The notes beneath the pieces are model-generated. The model searched no databases and was not told the origin of the DNA. It worked only from the letters and a program-made list of their open reading frames with translations. Position numbers and translations under genes: made by a program. Shown here in pieces: positions 8,022 through 15,738 of a stretch of DNA of 41,380 nucleotides. Position 1 is the first letter of the stretch. Each line of letters starts with the position of its first letter. Source of the DNA: an uncultured Lachnospiraceae bacterium (GTDB lineage Bacteria > Bacillota > Clostridia > Lachnospirales > Lachnospiraceae); the NCBI GenBank assembly GCA_947627245.1, contig CANQVH010000031.1, positions 1 to 41,380 of the forward strand, given 5' to 3'.

Positions 8022-9058
8022 GCTTTCTCCTTTCGCGCATCGCCCTCGGACTGCGCCGTTTCCTCAGAAGTTCCGTGCTCGTGCACACCGCGGATCACAA
8101 ACTGCGGGTTCCGGCTCATTCCTTGGAAGATCCTTCCCACGTACTCGCCCACCATTCCCATGAACAGCAGGTTGATGCCGGAGAAGAAACAGATCGCGGC
8201 CATCATCGACGGCCAGCCTATGTAAGTATACGGACGCACGATTTTCAGGATCACGACTCCGACCGCGCCCAGAATACCGAGTATAGAGAAGACAAAGCCG
8301 GTGTAGATCGCCATCTGCAACGGCACGATCGAAAATCCGATGATGTTCGACCAGAGCTGTACCAGCTTTTTGAATGTATAGTTCGAGGTGCCGACCTCCC
8401 GCTCGAAATGCTTGATCGGCACGGAGCTGATATTGCGCGTCGTCCGCAAAAACAGTCCCTGAATGTGGGTGTACGCGCTCTTGTACTGCACCGCGTAGTC
8501 TCGGACAAAGCGCCGGATGATCCAAAAGCTTGACGTGCGGAGATCCTTCGGCTTCTTCAGGAAAATGCGGAGCGTCATGTAGTTGACATAACTCCCGAAA
8601 TTCCGGAATTTGCTGTGCTTTTTCTCCGGATAATACCCGTACACGATGTCGTAGCCCTTTTCAAATTCCGCAAGCAGATACGGCAACTGCGAGGGATGCG
8701 TCTGCATATCGTCATCCATCGCGATGAACGCGTCGCCGTCCGCGTGGTTCAGACCGGCGAGCACGGCATTGTGCTGCCCGGCGTTCCGCGCAAGCTCCAC
8801 CGCCTTCACGCAGGGATAGTCCCGCACAAGGGAAAGTAACGCAGCCATCGTCTCTCCGCCATCCGGAGAACAATCGTCCACCAGAACAAATTCATAATCC
8901 TTTTTATTTAATTTTTCCATCTCCTGCATCGTCAGCTCCACCACCTTGCGGATCGTGGCGGAGGAACGATAGCACGGTATCACGATTGAATATTTCAAGA
9001 TTCTTCTCCCGCAGATTTTCTTCTGTTTTTCCTTCTGATGATCCATGTCACCAGACAT
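8018..9058 (-). CDS. CsbB-like family 2 glycosyltransferase (polyprenyl-phosphate sugar synthase)
   Basis: 346 residues. A GT2 catalytic domain opens with YSIVIPCYRS and carries DDCSPDGG (61-68) and the DDDMQTHP metal/nucleotide-sugar motif (115-122). Two membrane helices follow at about 249-272 and 282-304. This is the layout of DPM1/CsbB/GtrB proteins, which move a sugar from a nucleotide carrier to undecaprenyl phosphate on the cytoplasmic side. The gene upstream is a YfhO-family protein, the known partner of CsbB in Bacillus and Listeria. The reading frame starts 64 nt inside that gene. Neither ATG (9058 or 9046) has a strong ribosome site, so translation may be coupled. The sugar is unknown. 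Confidence 0.88.
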   Translation of the reverse strand: MSGDMDHQKEKQKKICGRRILKYSIVIPCYRSSATIRKVVELTMQEMEKLNKKDYEFVLVDDCSPDGGETMAALLSLVRDYPCVKAVELARNAGQHNAVLAGLNHADGDAFIAMDDDMQTHPSQLPYLLAEFEKGYDIVYGYYPEKKHSKFRNFGSYVNYMTLRIFLKKPKDLRTSSFWIIRRFVRDYAVQYKSAYTHIQGLFLRTTRNISSVPIKHFEREVGTSNYTFKKLVQLWSNIIGFSIVPLQMAIYTGFVFSILGILGAVGVVILKIVRPYTYIGWPSMMAAICFFSGINLLFMGMVGEYVGRIFQGMSRNPQFVIRGVHEHGTSEETAQSEGDARKEKA

Positions 9059-12000
9059 AATATAATAAATAATACACCCGCGCAGGGCATGATGACAAGC
9101 GCATATTTTACGCCCGGGATCGCGAACGTCAATTCGATCGTGTGCGTCCCCGCCTCGAGCGGCAGCGCCATATACGCGTAATTCGCCCGCACCGGCTCGG
9201 TCGGCTTCCCGTCCACCAGCGCGGTCCAGCCCTTCTGGTACGGGATGCTAAGCACCAGAATCTTATCCTCATCAAGAGCGATCTCGCCGCTGACCCTGTT
9301 CGTGTCAAGCGCGACCTGCTCAAGCGCATCCGCCGAGAGCTCCTGCGTGTATTCCTCCATGTTTTCCATAGATTGACAATAAATGGCAAGCTCCCCGAAT
9401 CGAAGCGTGTTCGTGCCCTGCAACTCAAGCATGCAGGAGGTGATCGCCTCCTCATGATAGCCGAGGTTGATGATGTAATCGTTCTGGTCGGTCTTGTAGC
9501 GGCCTTCGTCCGCCCGGAACGTATAGCTTGCAACGTCGCCGTTCACGGTCGCATAGAGATTCGCCGCCCCCTCCGGATCGTCCGTCTCCAGATGCACATC
9601 CCGAAGCACCAGATACGTCTCCGCGTTCGGCATTCCTTCAAAGCCAAGCTTGATACGGTGCCTTCTCCCCGCTTTGTCCGGGACAAGCGCGTTCTCCTCC
9701 ATATGGAGATACTTCTCCTTCTTCACGCTGGGCGTCTGGCGCTCGCCGGTGATCTGAAGCTCTGCATCGCCGGAGGATCCCGTGCCGTCAAGCATCACCT
9801 TCTGCAGAAGGATCTCCTGTCGTTCCTCCGCGGGATACTGCTCCAGCTCCTCCTCGGAGATCGTCTCCGTGTACGTGTATCCGAGCGGAAGCGCGTATTC
9901 GTTCTCACAGACGACGGTCTCCTTTCCGTCTACCTCCGTCCTCAGCACCTCTTCGCTGCCGCAGGGGAACGGACGGGGCTCGTCGGCAAACTCCGCATAA
10001 TACTTTACGGCGGCAGGCGCATGCAGCATCGCCCGGTTGCCGAATCCGCGGAACTGTACGGACGTATAGCTCGAACAGCCCATTTTTTTCATGTATTCTA
10101 CTTCGTTTCCGTTCAGGACGCTGGTTACCGTCGTGATCGGGTAAAAATCGAGCAACAAAGAAGCCGAGCTGGACAGATAATTCAGCTTCGGAGATGTCAC
10201 GCGGTAAAAGCTGTCGTCTTCGATCTCCGAGACCGCGGCGAGCGGCGTACCCGTGATCTCGCCCCGCGTCTCATCCCGATCCATATATCTGCTGACCTCC
10301 TGCCCGAGCATAAATTCCGTGAAACCCTGACTGAAAAGCATGCCGAACGTGAGCACAAGCATGAGCCCCTGCTTCATGCCCGGACTGATCCTCGGGTATT
10401 TTTCCTGACAGAAAACGAGCACCGCAAACGTGAGCGCAAGCTCGACAAAAGCGACCTTCGCAAACGGCGTGGCGCCGGTGATCTTCGCGTCCCCGACCAA
10501 GGCAAGGAATCCGTACAGCGCCACCGCTCCCGCGCAAATCCACAGGCTGCGCTTTTTCATCCGAAGCATATCCGGCAAACTGTCCGCGACAATGAACGCC
10601 ACCAAAAGCGATATGATATAACACCAGCGGTTTATGACCGAGCTGAAGCCGCTGAACACAAAGGCCACCAGCGGAAGCGCCATAAACACCACCGCGATCG
10701 CAAACAGGATCTTCTGCTCCTTTTTCTCCTTCTGCGTGTACAGGAACACGACCGCAAGCAGGGCGAGCGGCAGATAGCCCAGCCTCAGCGAATACCCGAG
10801 CGAGCTGAACGTCATGATAAAATTGAGGAAGCAGCCGACGAGCCACTGCCCGGAATAGAAAAACAGCGACGGCGTGCTGATCACGGCCGACTCACCGCGC
10901 GTCGAGCCGATGTAGGAGCCGAACGTCGTCACCAGAACGATGCAGGACATCGCCACTCCCAGCAGATACGAACCGCTGATCGTCAGCCCCTTTGCAAGAA
11001 AATTGCGGAACGTCCTGCGCTCTTTCTCCTGTTGGCAGAAAAACCGCACGAGAAAATAAACGCCCAAGGCGATCGTATTCATATAGAGGAAATAATAGTT
11101 GCTGAACAGCGAGACCGCGGTCAGAATCGTACACAGGTACCAGCGTTTGCCGCGCAGGATCTCCTCGATCGCGATCACCATCAGCGGCAGCGTGATCATC
11201 GGTATCATGAACATCGTGTGCTTCGCCCCTCCGTACAGCGCGAAGCCGCAGAAGATGTAGATCACGCTCCCCATGAACGCGGGGAAATAACTCTTTTTGA
11301 AATAGAAAAAGAGGACAGACGACGCGATCCCCGCCAGATAAAAGCGGAGCACCGTCACCAGATTGTAGGCAAACTCCATGTGCGCCTCGTCAAAAAGGGC
11401 GTGCAGGAAATAGAGCGGTTCAAAGGTATAGATGATCTCGGAACCCATTCCGTTCCGGAAGTCGTACATCGGAAGCGTAAAATTGCCATGAATCAGATTT
11501 GAGAACAAGTCCCGCATATATTCGCTGAAATAGACTGCCCGCGGGAAGTACTGAGTCACGCCGTCGCCCACCCACACAAAAGACTTGCCGAGCAGCAAAA
11601 ACGCGGAGAACACGATCGCCATCATCGGCAGGAACGCAAGCGTATATAAGAGGAAATATGTCGCCGTCTTGTGTTTGCGCGCCTCAAACCAGACCATGCC
11701 TCTCTCGCACACGCACCCGGTCAGTATCGTGAGCAAAACGACGAGATAGACCGCGAACGGGATTGCGGCGCAGGCCGCGAACAGCAGCTTGCCTCCCGCG
11801 CTGCCGAGCAGCTTCATCTCCCGCGCTGCCGCGACGGCGAAAACCAGCGCCGAAGAGACAAGGATCACAGGCTCCATGCTTATCCAGACAAAGCTCGCGG
11901 CCCGAACGCGCGGCGTGAGCTCCGACAGACCCTCCGCCGCGAGATAGAGCAGGTAGACCGGAAGGAAGGAAAGAACCACAACTCCCAGCGCCTTCATCGG

Positions 12001-12714
12001 CGAACGGCAGATCAGCAAAGCGGCCGCGCTGCACAGGGCTGTCACAGCGAGATAATTCCAACGAAATCCCGGGCGATGCTCCGCGAACCACATCCCCAGC
12101 AGGAAAAACGCAAAATACGGCACGATCGGCACGGCAGCCTGCCCGTCCGCGCCCAGAAAAGACGCGAGCAGCGGATAAGTCTCCCCGCGCACACGCAGCA
12201 GGGAACAGAGCAGACACAGCACACCCGCCACGAGGCAGGCGGTCTTCTGCCGCTCCATGGCGCGGCAAAAGCGCTCCGGCAGAGCGCCCGCCGCCAAAAG
12301 AACAAGCGCCAGCGAAAAGAACACCGCGGACGTGGACGGAATTCGATAGACCGTCAGCGCCGAGGTGATACTGTAGCCCCCGGAAAATCCGTTCTCCAGA
12401 AATCCCTGCGCCATCGCAAAGAGCAGGTAATACAGGCAGAACTTCGCGGCGTCTTTAAGCGCCGTCCGGCCTGCCTCCTTTATCCCCTCCTGCCACGCGT
12501 CCGCCAGAAAGCGATATCCGCAGCAGAAGAAAAAGCCCGGCACGAATATAAGCGAAAGGAGCTCGCCGATCCTTTGTATCGAATCGCTCCCACCCTCTTT
12601 GCCTGCCGCTATCTGCACGACCACAAACAGGAAGAAAACGCCGAACAAAAGGAAGTTCATTTCCCGGTCGCATCGATTCTGCCGCACTGTCGTCATTTTC
12701 TTCGCCATAGTCAT
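8995..12714 (-). CDS. YfhO-family membrane glycosyltransferase with an acyltransferase-3-like N-terminal half
   Basis: 1239 residues, longer than the usual YfhO of about 850-900. From about residue 360 onward it matches the YfhO plan: a first helix, an outside loop with GDGVTQYFPRAVYFSEYMRD, many helices, then a large extracytoplasmic C-terminal region with PYQKGWTALVDGKPT and a last helix with basic tail. The first 350 residues add about ten helices and resemble acyltransferase-3 proteins (SLIFVPGFFFCCGYRF, VPYFAFFLLGMWF), but the His expected in the first helix is missing. In Bacillus and Listeria YfhO transfers a sugar from undecaprenyl phosphate, made by CsbB, onto lipoteichoic acid. ATG at 12714 follows AGAGGAGAACCG. 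It lies 39 nt after mgtE and overlaps the GT2 gene by 64 nt. Confidence 0.85.
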   Translation of the reverse strand: MTMAKKMTTVRQNRCDREMNFLLFGVFFLFVVVQIAAGKEGGSDSIQRIGELLSLIFVPGFFFCCGYRFLADAWQEGIKEAGRTALKDAAKFCLYYLLFAMAQGFLENGFSGGYSITSALTVYRIPSTSAVFFSLALVLLAAGALPERFCRAMERQKTACLVAGVLCLLCSLLRVRGETYPLLASFLGADGQAAVPIVPYFAFFLLGMWFAEHRPGFRWNYLAVTALCSAAALLICRSPMKALGVVVLSFLPVYLLYLAAEGLSELTPRVRAASFVWISMEPVILVSSALVFAVAAAREMKLLGSAGGKLLFAACAAIPFAVYLVVLLTILTGCVCERGMVWFEARKHKTATYFLLYTLAFLPMMAIVFSAFLLLGKSFVWVGDGVTQYFPRAVYFSEYMRDLFSNLIHGNFTLPMYDFRNGMGSEIIYTFEPLYFLHALFDEAHMEFAYNLVTVLRFYLAGIASSVLFFYFKKSYFPAFMGSVIYIFCGFALYGGAKHTMFMIPMITLPLMVIAIEEILRGKRWYLCTILTAVSLFSNYYFLYMNTIALGVYFLVRFFCQQEKERRTFRNFLAKGLTISGSYLLGVAMSCIVLVTTFGSYIGSTRGESAVISTPSLFFYSGQWLVGCFLNFIMTFSSLGYSLRLGYLPLALLAVVFLYTQKEKKEQKILFAIAVVFMALPLVAFVFSGFSSVINRWCYIISLLVAFIVADSLPDMLRMKKRSLWICAGAVALYGFLALVGDAKITGATPFAKVAFVELALTFAVLVFCQEKYPRISPGMKQGLMLVLTFGMLFSQGFTEFMLGQEVSRYMDRDETRGEITGTPLAAVSEIEDDSFYRVTSPKLNYLSSSASLLLDFYPITTVTSVLNGNEVEYMKKMGCSSYTSVQFRGFGNRAMLHAPAAVKYYAEFADEPRPFPCGSEEVLRTEVDGKETVVCENEYALPLGYTYTETISEEELEQYPAEERQEILLQKVMLDGTGSSGDAELQITGERQTPSVKKEKYLHMEENALVPDKAGRRHRIKLGFEGMPNAETYLVLRDVHLETDDPEGAANLYATVNGDVASYTFRADEGRYKTDQNDYIINLGYHEEAITSCMLELQGTNTLRFGELAIYCQSMENMEEYTQELSADALEQVALDTNRVSGEIALDEDKILVLSIPYQKGWTALVDGKPTEPVRANYAYMALPLEAGTHTIELTFAIPGVKYALVIMPCAGVLFIILCLVTWIIRRKNRRKSAGEES

Positions 12715-12753
12715 CGGTTCTCCTCTGTCATAATAAAGCCCGCGCTTTTCTCG

Positions 12754-14100
12754 CTATATTCCAAGCAGCCGCGTCGCGATCTGGAAATAGATCACCAGCG
12801 AGATCGCGTCCACGATCGTCGTGATGAACGGACTCGCCATGACCGCCGGGTCGAAGCCCGCCTGCTTTGCAAGCATCGGCAGGAGGCAGCCCACCATCTT
12901 CGCGACGATCACCGTCACGACCATCGTAAGGCAGACGACAAGCGCCACCTGCATCCCGACATGATCCAGCCAGAGCAACTTGCCGAAATTCACCACGGCC
13001 AATGTGGCACCGCAGAGCACCGCCACGCGGATCTCCTTCCAGATAATCTTCAAAGTGTCCCGGAACTCGATCTCGCCGAGCGAAATGCTTCGGATGATCG
13101 TGACGGACGCCTGTCCTCCGGCATTTCCGCCGGTATCCATAAACATCGGTATATACATCGTGAGCACGGCATAGCGCGCAAGCGCGTTCTGATAACCCTG
13201 AATGATCTTCCCGGTGAACGTCGCCGAGATCATCAGGAACAAAAGCCACGGAATGCGCTTCCGGAACGTCTCGGTCACGGAGGTCTTCATATACGACTTG
13301 TCGGTCGGCGTGATAGCCGCCATCTTCTCGATATCCTCCGTCGCCTCCTGCTCGATGATATCCATGACGTCGTCGACCGTGATGATGCCGACAAGACGGT
13401 TCTCGCTGTCCACGACCGGCATCGCGTCGAAGTCGTACTTCTGGAACTGACGGGCCACTTCCTCTTGGTCCATCATCGTGTTGATCGTGATGACGTTCTC
13501 CTCCATCAGATCGCCGATCTTCTCCTCCGGCTGGCTCAGCAACAGCATACGCAGCGAGATCGTGCCCCGGATCTTGCGATTCTGATTGATCACGTAGCAC
13601 GTATTAATCGTCTCTTTGTCGATCCCGGTCCGGCGGATCCGCTCGATCGCCTGCCCGACCGTGTATTCTTCCTTCAGGTCGACGTACTCAACCGTCATCA
13701 CGCTTCCGGCGGAATCCTCCGGATACTGAAGCAGATGATTGATATCCCGTCTCGTCTCCGGCGTCGTCTGCGCGAGCAGCCGTTTGACGACGCCCGCCGG
13801 CATCTCTTCCATCAGGTCGGAAGCGTCGTCGGCATACAGATTGTCGATGATGTTCGCGGCCTCCCTCTCCGTCAGCGACGTGATGATCTTGCGCTCCACC
13901 TCGATCGGCAGATGAGAAAACACGTCCGCCGCGATCGCCTTAGGCAGAATGCGGAACACCTTCAACTGGTCGTTCTCGGAGCCCTCAAGCCCCTCAAGCA
14001 TGTCTGCGATATCCGCCTCATTCATGTCCATGACCTCGCTGCGGATCTTCGCATACTGCTTATGCTCGATACATTCCTTTAATGTCTCTAAATCCAGCAT
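12754..14100 (-). CDS. mgtE: Magnesium transporter MgtE
   Basis: Mg2+ channel/transporter of the inner membrane, 448 residues, the family's usual length. Seen in order: the N domain of helical repeats (about 1-130), two CBS domains (about 135-255, with FDAMPVVDSENRLVGIITVDDVMD), a connecting helix and five membrane helices. The selectivity-region signature PMFMDTGGNAGGQ sits near residue 315. In the family the cytosolic N and CBS domains bind Mg2+ and close the pore. ATG at 14100 has a strong ribosome site (AAGGAGGTATGTC). A short upstream ORF overlaps the first 41 nt in another frame. Downstream the YfhO-like gene starts after 39 nt with no terminator, so mgtE and the glycosyltransferase genes probably share a transcript, an unexpected pairing. 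Confidence 0.96.
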   Translation of the reverse strand: MLDLETLKECIEHKQYAKIRSEVMDMNEADIADMLEGLEGSENDQLKVFRILPKAIAADVFSHLPIEVERKIITSLTEREAANIIDNLYADDASDLMEEMPAGVVKRLLAQTTPETRRDINHLLQYPEDSAGSVMTVEYVDLKEEYTVGQAIERIRRTGIDKETINTCYVINQNRKIRGTISLRMLLLSQPEEKIGDLMEENVITINTMMDQEEVARQFQKYDFDAMPVVDSENRLVGIITVDDVMDIIEQEATEDIEKMAAITPTDKSYMKTSVTETFRKRIPWLLFLMISATFTGKIIQGYQNALARYAVLTMYIPMFMDTGGNAGGQASVTIIRSISLGEIEFRDTLKIIWKEIRVAVLCGATLAVVNFGKLLWLDHVGMQVALVVCLTMVVTVIVAKMVGCLLPMLAKQAGFDPAVMASPFITTIVDAISLVIYFQIATRLLGI

Positions 14101-14179
14101 GACATACCTCCTTGTGTGCAGTTTTTATGAGGGGATCAGGCCCTGATGCGTCCGCTGTGTTCGTCGTACTTCGCGTCAT
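14060..14179 (-). CDS. Putative 39-residue mgtE leader peptide
   Basis: A short ORF starts at an ATG (14179) preceded by AAAGGTGGTGG with 5 nt between, and ends with TAA at 14060, overlapping the mgtE start by 41 nt in another frame. The peptide contains ASGPDPLIK at residues 11-19. Proline-acidic runs of this kind destabilise translating ribosomes at low Mg2+ in the enterobacterial leader MgtL (EPDPTP). The start codon lies in the left arm of a perfect 10-bp inverted repeat whose right arm ends 6 nt before the mgtE ribosome site. The ribosome site, position and motif support translation; the function is inferred. It could also be a chance ORF in a structured leader. Confidence 0.45.
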   Translation of the reverse strand: MTRSTTNTADASGPDPLIKTAHKEVCHAGFRDIKGMYRA

Positions 14180-14185
14180 AAAAAC
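14121..14185 (-). promoter_or_regulatory. Inverted-repeat leader structure before mgtE
   Basis: GTTTTTATGA (14176-14185 on the minus strand) and TCATAAAAAC (14121-14130) are perfect complements. They enclose 45 nt that contain the near-palindrome ATCAGGGCCTGAT (14135-14147). Folding would bury the AUG of the short ORF and bring its region next to the AAGGAGG of mgtE. It does not look like the M-box riboswitch known for Firmicute mgtE genes. Confidence 0.55.
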
Positions 14186-14231
14186 CACCACCTTTCGTAT
14201 GTCATGAAAAATCGTCAGAAACCCTTATGAC

Positions 14232-14276
14232 AAAAAAGAGCTGCGCAAAACCGGGTATCCGGCCCTGCAACAGCCC
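14232..14276 (-). terminator. Intrinsic terminator (or attenuator) between the small membrane gene and mgtE
   Basis: On the minus strand: GGGCUG, a two-base bulge, GCAGGGCCGG, loop AUAC, CCGGUUUUGC, G, CAGCUC, then six U. This is about 16 base pairs (some G-U) followed by a U tract. It is 26 nt after the stop of the 83-residue gene. As I see no good promoter between it and mgtE, it could also be an attenuator that decides read-through into mgtE. Confidence 0.75.
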
Positions 14277-14302
14277 TGATCGACAAAATGATCGTCCCGG
14301 AA

Positions 14303-14554
14303 CTACTCAAGATCCAGCGTATCCATAAAATCATCGATCGCCGTAGTATCAACCGTATAGGTCGGCTTCTCGGCCGGCGTCGTGTCCGCCGGATTCAGGG
14401 TATTGTATATGGAAAATCCTACCCATGCCACCATGACAAGCGCTACCAGCGACATGCCTGCTTTCATAGCCATCCATTCTCTTTTTTGCTTTTTGATGAT
14501 CTGCGCGCGATTGCGCTTCTCTTCCTTATATCGGTCAACCTTAGCCTGACTCAT
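14303..14554 (-). CDS. Small single-pass membrane protein, unknown function
   Basis: 83 residues. A very basic N-terminus (VDRYKEEKRNRAQIIKKQ, about 6-23) is followed by one hydrophobic helix at about 33-50 (MSLVALVMVAWVGFSIY) and a short acidic C-terminus. The positive-inside rule puts the N-terminus in the cytoplasm and the tail outside. Proteins of this type (charged N-terminus, one helix ending WVGFSIY) are common in Lachnospiraceae genomes, from memory, without an assigned role. ATG at 14554 follows AGAAGGAGAGATACGC. A promoter candidate stands at 14644-14671 and a strong terminator follows, so it may be a single-gene unit. Confidence 0.75.
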   Translation of the reverse strand: MSQAKVDRYKEEKRNRAQIIKKQKREWMAMKAGMSLVALVMVAWVGFSIYNTLNPADTTPAEKPTYTVDTTAIDDFMDTLDLE

Positions 14555-14643
14555 GCGTATCTCTCCTTCTACTGTATCATGATCCGCAGCCTTCCGCCGC
14601 TCTCGCGCCGCGCAGGAATACCCCGCGGAATCCCATTAAGAAC

Positions 14644-14671
14644 AGTATACACGATTTTGAAAGAAATTCAA
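14644..14671 (-). promoter_or_regulatory. sigma-A promoter candidate for the small membrane protein
   Basis: Minus strand TTGAAT (14666-14671), 16-nt spacer, TATACT (14644-14649). Transcription would start near 14637, about 80 nt before the ATG at 14554. It begins 9 nt after the stop of the degV gene. Confidence 0.6.
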
Positions 14672-14679
14672 GTCCTATC

Positions 14680-15519
14680 TTATATCACCACGATGATTCC
14701 GCCGTCGCTCGCATACAGGGTAGAGATCCCTCCCGTATCGAGCAGGATCACATCCTTCACACGGATCCGCTCCATGATCGCGTCGCGCACCATCTCGCCG
14801 CGCTCCGGATTGTTGCAGTGCGTGAGCGCCAGCACCTTCTTCTCCGGATCCTCGACGCGCTCCACGATATAATCCACCATCTTCATGAGCGCCTTGTTGA
14901 TCCCGCGCGCCTGATCGAGCTGCACGATCGAGCCCTCCGGCGTCGAACCCATGACCGGCTTGATCTTCAGCGCGCTGGCGAGAAACGCCTTGACGTTGCT
15001 CAGCCGCCCGTTCTTGCGCAGAGCGTCCAGACTCTCCAACACGAAATAGGTATTCTGCCCGTCGATGTAGGACTCTACCGCCTCCACCAAGGCGTCGAAC
15101 TCCATCCCGGCCTCCTCGCACTCCTGTATCTTCCGCGTGATCAGCGTCTCGCCGATCGACGCCGAGCGGGAGTTGAACACGTGGATCTGCATCTGCGGCC
15201 GCTCCTCGAGCACAAGGCTCTTCGCGAGCAACGCGCTGTTGTACGAGCCGCTGAGCTCCGCCGAGAGCGTCACCGCATAGGCGCGCTTTTCGGCCTTCTC
15301 ATATGCGTTTTTATAATATTCCGGAGTCGGGCAGGCCGACTTCGGACAGTTCGGGCTGGCCGCCACCTTCTTCAGAAAATCCTGCTGGTCGAACGTATCA
15401 TCATCCACAAACGAATACTGATCGACCTGCATCGTCAGGGGCGCAGGGATGATCCGCTCGTCCCGCCTCATCTCCTCCGTGCGCTCGCCGCAACTGTCCA
15501 TCACGATTACATATTCCAT
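14680..15519 (-). CDS. DegV family fatty-acid-binding protein
   Basis: About 280 residues. DegV/FakB proteins bind a fatty acid and, in characterised cases, present it to the kinase FakA; whether this one does so is not shown by sequence. Seen: an N-terminal strand YVIVMDSCGE, the SACPTPEYY segment in place of the common TS-P motif, the LSAELSGSYNSA motif that forms the fatty-acid/phosphate site, and RLSNVKAFLASALKIKPVM. The C-terminal part is a variant ending DTGGISTLYASDGGIIVVI rather than the usual GTHxGPG. I chose the ATG at 15519 because AGGAGGTTGTTT precedes it; an in-frame start 27 nt upstream has no such site. No FakA-like gene is in the window. Confidence 0.85.
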   Translation of the reverse strand: MEYVIVMDSCGERTEEMRRDERIIPAPLTMQVDQYSFVDDDTFDQQDFLKKVAASPNCPKSACPTPEYYKNAYEKAEKRAYAVTLSAELSGSYNSALLAKSLVLEERPQMQIHVFNSRSASIGETLITRKIQECEEAGMEFDALVEAVESYIDGQNTYFVLESLDALRKNGRLSNVKAFLASALKIKPVMGSTPEGSIVQLDQARGINKALMKMVDYIVERVEDPEKKVLALTHCNNPERGEMVRDAIMERIRVKDVILLDTGGISTLYASDGGIIVVI

Positions 15520-15583
15520 AAACAACCTCCTGCCTCCGTCAGTCATCCCGGATAGCCATTGTTCTTTGTTTTGAAAAACATTT

Positions 15584-15606
15584 TATGTAGTTTCGATTAC
15601 TACATA
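15584..15606. promoter_or_regulatory. Perfect inverted repeat, possible operator between degV and the DUF5721-like gene
   Basis: TATGTAGT (15584-15591), 7 nt, ACTACATA (15599-15606). It lies in the divergent region, just downstream of a minus-strand TATACT (15619-15624) that could serve degV, a position suited to a repressor. No regulator gene is adjacent. It could instead be a small RNA hairpin. Confidence 0.4.
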
Positions 15607-15675
15607 TATCCTAACACAAGTATACTCGATTGAAAAGCAAAAAATCCGTTTTTCATCACTTTTTTTCTAAAAGGA

Positions 15676-15705
15676 TTGCCACATCTCACGGTTTTCCTGT
15701 ATACT
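15676..15705 (+). promoter_or_regulatory. sigma-A promoter for the DUF5721-like gene
   Basis: TTGCCA (15676-15681), 18-nt spacer, TATACT (15700-15705). It lies inside the longest reading frame of the gene that follows, which shows that translation must start later, at the TTG at 15739. Confidence 0.65.
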
Positions 15706-15738
15706 GGACTGAGAAAACACACCGGGGAGGTCGCCGCT

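Noticed and set aside
9044-9058. Frameshift joining the YfhO-like and GT2 genes
   Set aside because: Both frames are intact to natural ends: the YfhO-like protein has a proper last helix and basic tail, and the GT2 domain is complete, so a 64-nt overlap is the simpler reading.
9142-14082. Very long open frames on the plus strand opposite the YfhO-like and mgtE genes (and similar ones opposite gltB, the P-type ATPase and the CapK-like gene)
   Set aside because: They have His/Arg-rich, low-information composition, no family motifs and no ribosome sites; they are antisense shadows caused by third-position GC in the real genes.
14101-14300. M-box magnesium riboswitch before mgtE
   Set aside because: I could not find the conserved M-box core elements; the region instead shows a terminator hairpin, a 10-bp inverted repeat and a short ORF.
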